A DNA stretch of 64,000 nt, from NCBI GenBank assembly GCA_017590115.1, contig JAGGNK010000002.1, positions 15,364,867 through 15,428,866 on the forward strand. Direction: 5' to 3'. Below, piece after piece: positions 58,701-64,000 of the stretch. This stretch comes from Montifringilla adamsi. Taxonomy: Eukaryota > Chordata > Aves > Passeriformes > Passeridae. The position numbers and the translations under genes were made by a program. Each line of letters begins with the position of its first letter. The stretch's first letter is position 1. The notes under the pieces are model-generated. The model was not told the DNA's origin and did not search any database. It worked only from the letters and a program-made list of their open reading frames with translations.

Positions 58701-61700
58701 CCACTCACATTTTTGTATGACAAATGTGCTGCTGGCTTTCAGAAAATGTATTTACACATCTGTTAGACAGAAAGTGATAGTGCCAAACGTGGCAGGTCAC
58801 ATCTCTCCAGTGATAACACAAGTGACATTTTGATGAACAGGAAAAGTGGATGGGACGTTGTTTGAGCGTGTGTTTGTGCTTTAGTTATCTCAGGCTCTGT
58901 AGTGAATGGTCACATCCTTCATGCCTCACATACAGCTGGGAGCTCGGGGCAGGTTCTGTGAACTGCAGAACTTCTCTCAAGGCCTGTGTCTGTCGGGGCT
59001 GGCCCAAGAGGAGGCCCCAAGTCACGCTCAGTGCATGGAGAGAGCCCTGAGGTGCTGTCTCACCTGGGCTGGAGTGAGGCTGGAGCTCACAGGGTATGAA
59101 ATGTGCAACCCTGTGTGAGCAGTCCTGCCCACACAGGCTCTCCCAAACCAGCCAGAGCTCCCTGGGCCCAGGGCAAGCCATGGGGACAAACTGAGTGCAC
59201 ACGGTTGGTCCAGAGACCAGACACCCAAATCTGTGCAAAGTAGTCAGTGATCAGTCAGAAGCAACGTGTGAGACTTGCACTGGCAAGAATAAAGTAAGTC
59301 TGAACTGTTTTCATTTTGCTTAAATATCATGATGCCCATTGTCAGCATGAAAATTTTAAGATTAAAATTAGAAACTGCTTTGTGGATGAAGAACTCTAGT
59401 CAGGTAAGCTCTAATGTTACGTTTTCCAATATTCTTTTTAAAGATGGTGTGAGGTACATAAAAGTTAAGGATGACTGTGTGTGACTTGGAAAAGACAGCA
59501 TTAAACAAGAGCCTCAGACTTCTTTTGTCATCTGCAACTGTTGTTGTGGGTTTTACTATCACCCAAGTGGTCACCCCATTTGTAACACTGGAGTCATTTA
59601 GAAACCAGCCCTCCTTCTGGCACAGTTTGCTTCATGCTTATTTGCTGTATATCCCATTTATTCTGTTCCTTCTATTCTACTCCTTCACTTTTTGATTCTT
59701 GTGTTTGCAACATCTCAATTTCCTATTTCTGTTGCAGGTAACACAGTGAACAGCAGCACAAAGCTAAGCTATGTCACATTAGTGTGACTTCCAGGAAAGA
59801 TTACAGACCCATAGTCCAGACACTGCCATGTAAGAACATGACAGCCAAAAAAGCCTTAATTTGAGACTTTTTAATAAGCACTTAGCAGGGAATTCCTTTG
59901 TATATATGGAGGACTGAGACAGAAAAATGGATACAGAAATGGATGTGGATGCCTGGTTCTTCTGTAGAGCTTTAATTGTTTTGCATGTTAGAATCTTCCC
60001 AGCTGTATTAGGGAGACAGGATCTGCTCTTACTTTCTTTAGAAAGGCAGGCAGGATTTTGTGAAATCCTAAAGAAGCAAAATTCACTCCAATCACTGTTA
60101 CTTGCTGCCATTAAGGCTTGAAATGCAGCATTTGCCAAGAGTGCAAGTTCCTTCATTTGATCCCTTTGACTGTACCAGTATAACTGCCAATCACAGGAAA
60201 TACCTCTAATAACTCTTCCTTTTACTTAATAAGGAATACCACATCTTTAAAACATTAGAAACAGATGTCACTGCATTACTTCACTGCTGATGTATGTAAT
60301 AGAAATGACACACTAATTAATTTAATGCAGTATAAATGTACTGATTATTTATCATGGCTGACAATAAAATTATGAAAACATTCAATTACAATCAGTGGTA
60401 ATTCATTATTTATTGATTCTGCGTTATGCACACATTAATACAATACATTTAATCACCTAAGAGAAGGGATCATTTTTCTATTGATACTTAGACATTTAGA
60501 TTCATCAGTTTTATGTAAAACCCTTGATGTTGAGGTGGGAAGTTTTAATCCACAATTCCATAAAAACCTCAGCTGAGATGTCAGAACTAAATTGAATACA
60601 AGTGTCAAATACGAGTCTAGAAAAATGTGGGCACAAAGAATGACACACTAATTTCAGTCTCTTCTTTCTCTCACGTCAGTGGCCTACATTTGTTAATATA
60701 ATTGTGGGTACTCTTTCTCAAGGAATCCAAGGCATTAAACACTAACCCAGCAGAAAGTGAATACTGTTTTTTCTTCCTTTTCAAGCTGTTTCTCAGAAGT
60801 AGCAGCATCAGGGCTTTGCATGCTCAGGATGTAAGCTCAGAGCTCACTAGGGCAGGTTACCAGCTTTCCACTGGGCCCTGAGAAATTTCATTGTTTAGAA
60901 CGAGGAGAAGGGTTTGTCACTTGGACTCCAGCTGGCTTGGAATTCAGAAAAAAGAGGTGTTTCATTTCATTATGATTAGGGTGCATTGCAAATGCATCTT
61001 CTGGTTATCTTTTATCTTTCATTTTGGACCCACAGTTACCTCTGACCCTTGTAAGTCTATGTTCACATTTATTCCCTCCCACTTGCTTTAGGGACAATCC
61101 AAGGTCTTTACTAAAAAGTAGAATTCTTTTCCTGTAATCTACTCACACTGGACATACCTCTTCAAAGTCCATAGAAAAAAAAAATTATATTAAAAAAATC
61201 ACATTGTGATATCTATGGAGTTCCTATTTTTATTGTCCTCCCTCATGTTTGACTACAGGAAGCTGAGATGAAGCACAATAGCCCTATTGAGCTTTCCAGT
61301 CTTCTCTAAACCAAATGATTATTTTTAGTTCATACCCTACTGCTTCACTTAGCTGTGATTAGTTTTTCTCAGTGTCCCCCCCTCATGAGGTGTGTCACCC
61401 ATCACTTTCTCCCTGGACCCCACGAAGAGCAGGAGCCATGTTCCTGCCAGCTGGCAGAAAGAGATTTCCAGAATGCTCTTGACTGGGGCTTTCCTCTCTC
61501 CTCCTGCGTCAGGGAAGACTCTTTCCTATTTCACTCCAGTGGGGCATATGCAAGGATGACAAAAACAAAAACAAACAAATGGAACCTTTACTTGACATCT
61601 TGCCATACAAACACAGCCAATTTTTGTATAGGATTAATACACAATAGACCAGTATTTCTATGGCTGCCAGTGTAAGAAAACAGAGTGCTTTGTACATCAG

Positions 61701-63169
61701 TCAGAAAGGAGGAAAAATAATGAAACCTTACTTTTAAAGTAATATTCTGAAATACTTATTTCAGCTATAGGGAAGCTTAGTAGTTTGTACACATTCAGAT
61801 TACGTACTGCTGGACTCCATTCAAATAAACCATCTGGATACTTTAGAACTGACAAGATATTACTGGATGATTGTTAGGCTTTAGTAACTTTGCCTTGTCT
61901 TTAACAAAATTACAGAGAAATAATAATATTCATGGATATACTTGATTTGTATATGCTTAGTTGAACTGGACAGCAGCCTGGCATTAATTCTCAAACCTTG
62001 AGCATTTTCTAAGTTTCAGAGCAGTTCTTCTCTCCATGGACAGTCACCTCTCAAGGGTACTGCTTTTACTACAGCCTTTATGATTTTATATTGCTTCATG
62101 CCACTCCAGCTCGCTGGGTGTTGATGTGCAAGGCTTCCTCTGGCCTTGTGAAAATTCAGTCTTATTTAGAAATATGTTTAGCTTATGGAAGGCATTAAAG
62201 TCAAAAAGGAAAAAGAATTCTCACGGTAGATTTTGATTGTCGCATTAATCTTAAAGGGAAAAAAAAGCCTTTAAAAGGGCAGTGTTTGAATCTGATTTAT
62301 TAAATCTTTTAATGGCAATCACGTTCAGAAAATTAACACCCAAAAGTTTCTGTCTGGAGTCAGTTATTTGCTATTTCTATAACTTCCAGTATATAAATAT
62401 CTCAGATGAGTTCAGGGCTTGATTGTACTTTGCCAAAGTAAGTAGCCCCTGCCCCACAGATCTTCCAGTCTAAGGTTTGAGTCTAAAAAGATGCATGAAC
62501 TAGTTCAGAAAATATGAGAATTCTTATTGAAAGGTATTAATTTAAACTCAATAATGTGAAAAGCCTGCCTTGGTTTTAGGCAGTGAGGTTAGAGACCTAA
62601 AACTAGTGGCCAGGCTTCTTAGAACACATAAAATCAATGGGGAGAAGGGGAGGTTCCTCCAGAGTGTAATTTAAGATCAGTTATGTTCACAAATATAGCA
62701 ATTTAGTTAGCATACAGTCATCTTCTCTCATCTAAAATGGGATTACTCATAATGCAAAAAACATTAAACTTTGCAGAGAAGGTGCCTAAATAAGCAAGCC
62801 TAACAAAAGGAAAGAGAAGATGGCCCACACATGGAATCATGGAAATAGCTGAAAAGCTGTTGGTATTGCTTGCTTGGCATCAGCTTGGAAAGTTTTGTTT
62901 ATTCTTTTCTGCTTGCTTTGTTCATTGAATAGCTTAGGAGAAAGCTAAAAACAAAACAAAAACAACAACAAAAAAGGAGGGAACTGAAAAAGTTAAAGGA
63001 CTAGGAAAGAAGAAAAGATAAAGAATGAAAACCAGTGGCAACAAACAGGAAAGAAGGATGTTGAAACACAGGAAAAACGGGAAGAGGGTTGGAAAAGAGG
63101 TGTGATGTAACACTGGGAGAGGGTGAGAAGCAAATAACCAATGTAGCTGGATATCTGATCATCCTTCGG

Positions 63170-64000
63170 CTCCTCTTGTTCAGGGAGAAGGGACGCAGGA
63201 GCCTTGGCAGCTCTTGTGTCACCCGCCCGGGATGGGGGGAGGAGGCGCGGGATGTGCCGCGATGTTCGCAGGCCGAGGCACCTCATGGTGCTTTTGGGGG
63301 CTGCGTGGGGAGCGGGCCGAGCCCGGTGAAGCTAAACCACAACTGATGCCCCATCAGACTGGGAATTTCAAACAACTGCGTGCCAGTCCTCCCGCGAACG
63401 GGCTTTGCCTGGTGTGAGCGGCCGCAAACTTGCACATCTCTTACACCTCCCTCCGTCCTGCTTGTGCCCCTCTCTGGAGGGTCTCGGCTTGCTTTAGGCC
63501 TGGCTCAGTGGCCGTGGACCCGCGCCCTGTGCTGGGCCGGCGCCACCGCGGTCGGTGCGCTCCCGCTCCGCGTTTGTCTCGGGTAGCAGAGGGAGCCTCG
63601 CACCGCCACCCCGCTCCCCATGCCTCCCGCTCCGGCGGGGCACAGGTGTTTTAACACTTACAAACGTGCCAGGGAGCAGCGACAGCTCCAACTCCCTGGG
63701 GAACGGATGGGGACGGCCCCAGGGCTGCCTCCCCTCCGCTCCCTTCCCTCTGAGCGCGGGGGAGCGTCCGCGGGACCCTCTCCCGCTCCGGGAACCGAGA
63801 CCCCCTCACAGCCCGGGCAGCCCCGCGGGATGCGGTCACAGCTCGGGGAACGGGGCGCTCTCCCAGCCCGTGGAGCGGGAGCCCCTCGCGGCCCCAGGAT
63901 CCCCCCCGAAACTTTGCCCCGAGTTGCGGGCGCTGGGGCGCGCTGCCCTCGCTCCCTCACGCCCCCCGCCCCAGGTGCGCGGCCGGCGCTGCCCCGCCCC
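63170..64000. promoter_or_regulatory. CpG island at the right edge, probable promoter of a neighbouring gene
   Basis: GC and CpG density rise sharply from about 63,170 and stay high to the window end, with many GC boxes (CCCCGCC near 63,965 and 63,994). The pattern is that of a CpG-island promoter. In vertebrates the gene divergent from CHM is DACH2, so this may be its promoter or 5' UTR, but no coding sequence confirms it. Confidence 0.65.

Larger units (their letters stand above)
46851..63170. other. Intergenic region upstream of CHM
   Basis: About 16 kb, mostly AT-rich. It holds the short CR1 end, two local duplications (48.3 and 55.6 kb), a GC-richer patch at about 58.9-59.2 kb, and several TAAT-rich blocks that may be regulatory. 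The open frames here (for example 159 codons at 56,603-57,082) show no recognisable domains. I found no exon I could support. Confidence 0.75.

Overview
This is vertebrate nuclear DNA, most likely from a bird. The evidence is a single large gene split into short exons with GT-AG introns, AT-rich introns with few repeats, two CpG islands, and two copies of the 3' end of a CR1 LINE, the main retroposon of birds and other sauropsids. Nothing looks bacterial, plasmid-borne or viral.

The left 46.5 kb holds almost all of one gene on the minus strand: CHM, which encodes Rab escort protein 1 (REP-1). REP-1 presents newly made Rab GTPases to Rab geranylgeranyl transferase and delivers the prenylated Rabs to membranes. 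I located exons 1 to 14 by translating the minus strand and matching REP/GDI family motifs, then set each boundary by splice sites and reading phase. The exons total 1,839 coding bases (613 codons) with no internal stop or frame break. The last exon (C-terminal tail, 3' UTR) lies beyond the left edge. The linker encoded by exon 5 is about 23 codons longer than in human CHM, as I recall that gene, and contains internal acidic/proline repeats.

The CHM promoter is a CpG island at about 45.99-46.85 kb. Exon 1 (start codon, first 49 coding bases, splice donor) is present twice, in adjacent and nearly identical 94-bp units. Just upstream are three GC boxes in ~40-bp repeats, and 0.5 kb further is a CR1 fragment. 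Introns 1-14 are AT-rich and mostly empty. Exceptions are a CR1 fragment in intron 8, a tandem duplication and a chain of protein-like minus-strand reading frames in intron 2 (possible decayed gene copy, not identified), two perfect palindromes, and some stretches that look like developmental enhancers.

From 46.85 to about 63.2 kb I see no gene: AT-rich intergenic DNA with one CR1 end, small direct repeats and several enhancer-like blocks. From 63.2 kb to the right edge lies a second CpG island. From vertebrate synteny (CHM next to DACH2, divergently transcribed) it could be the start of DACH2, but no DACH2 coding sequence is visible, so that is inference. No new biological system is evident; the duplicated first exon is the most notable feature.
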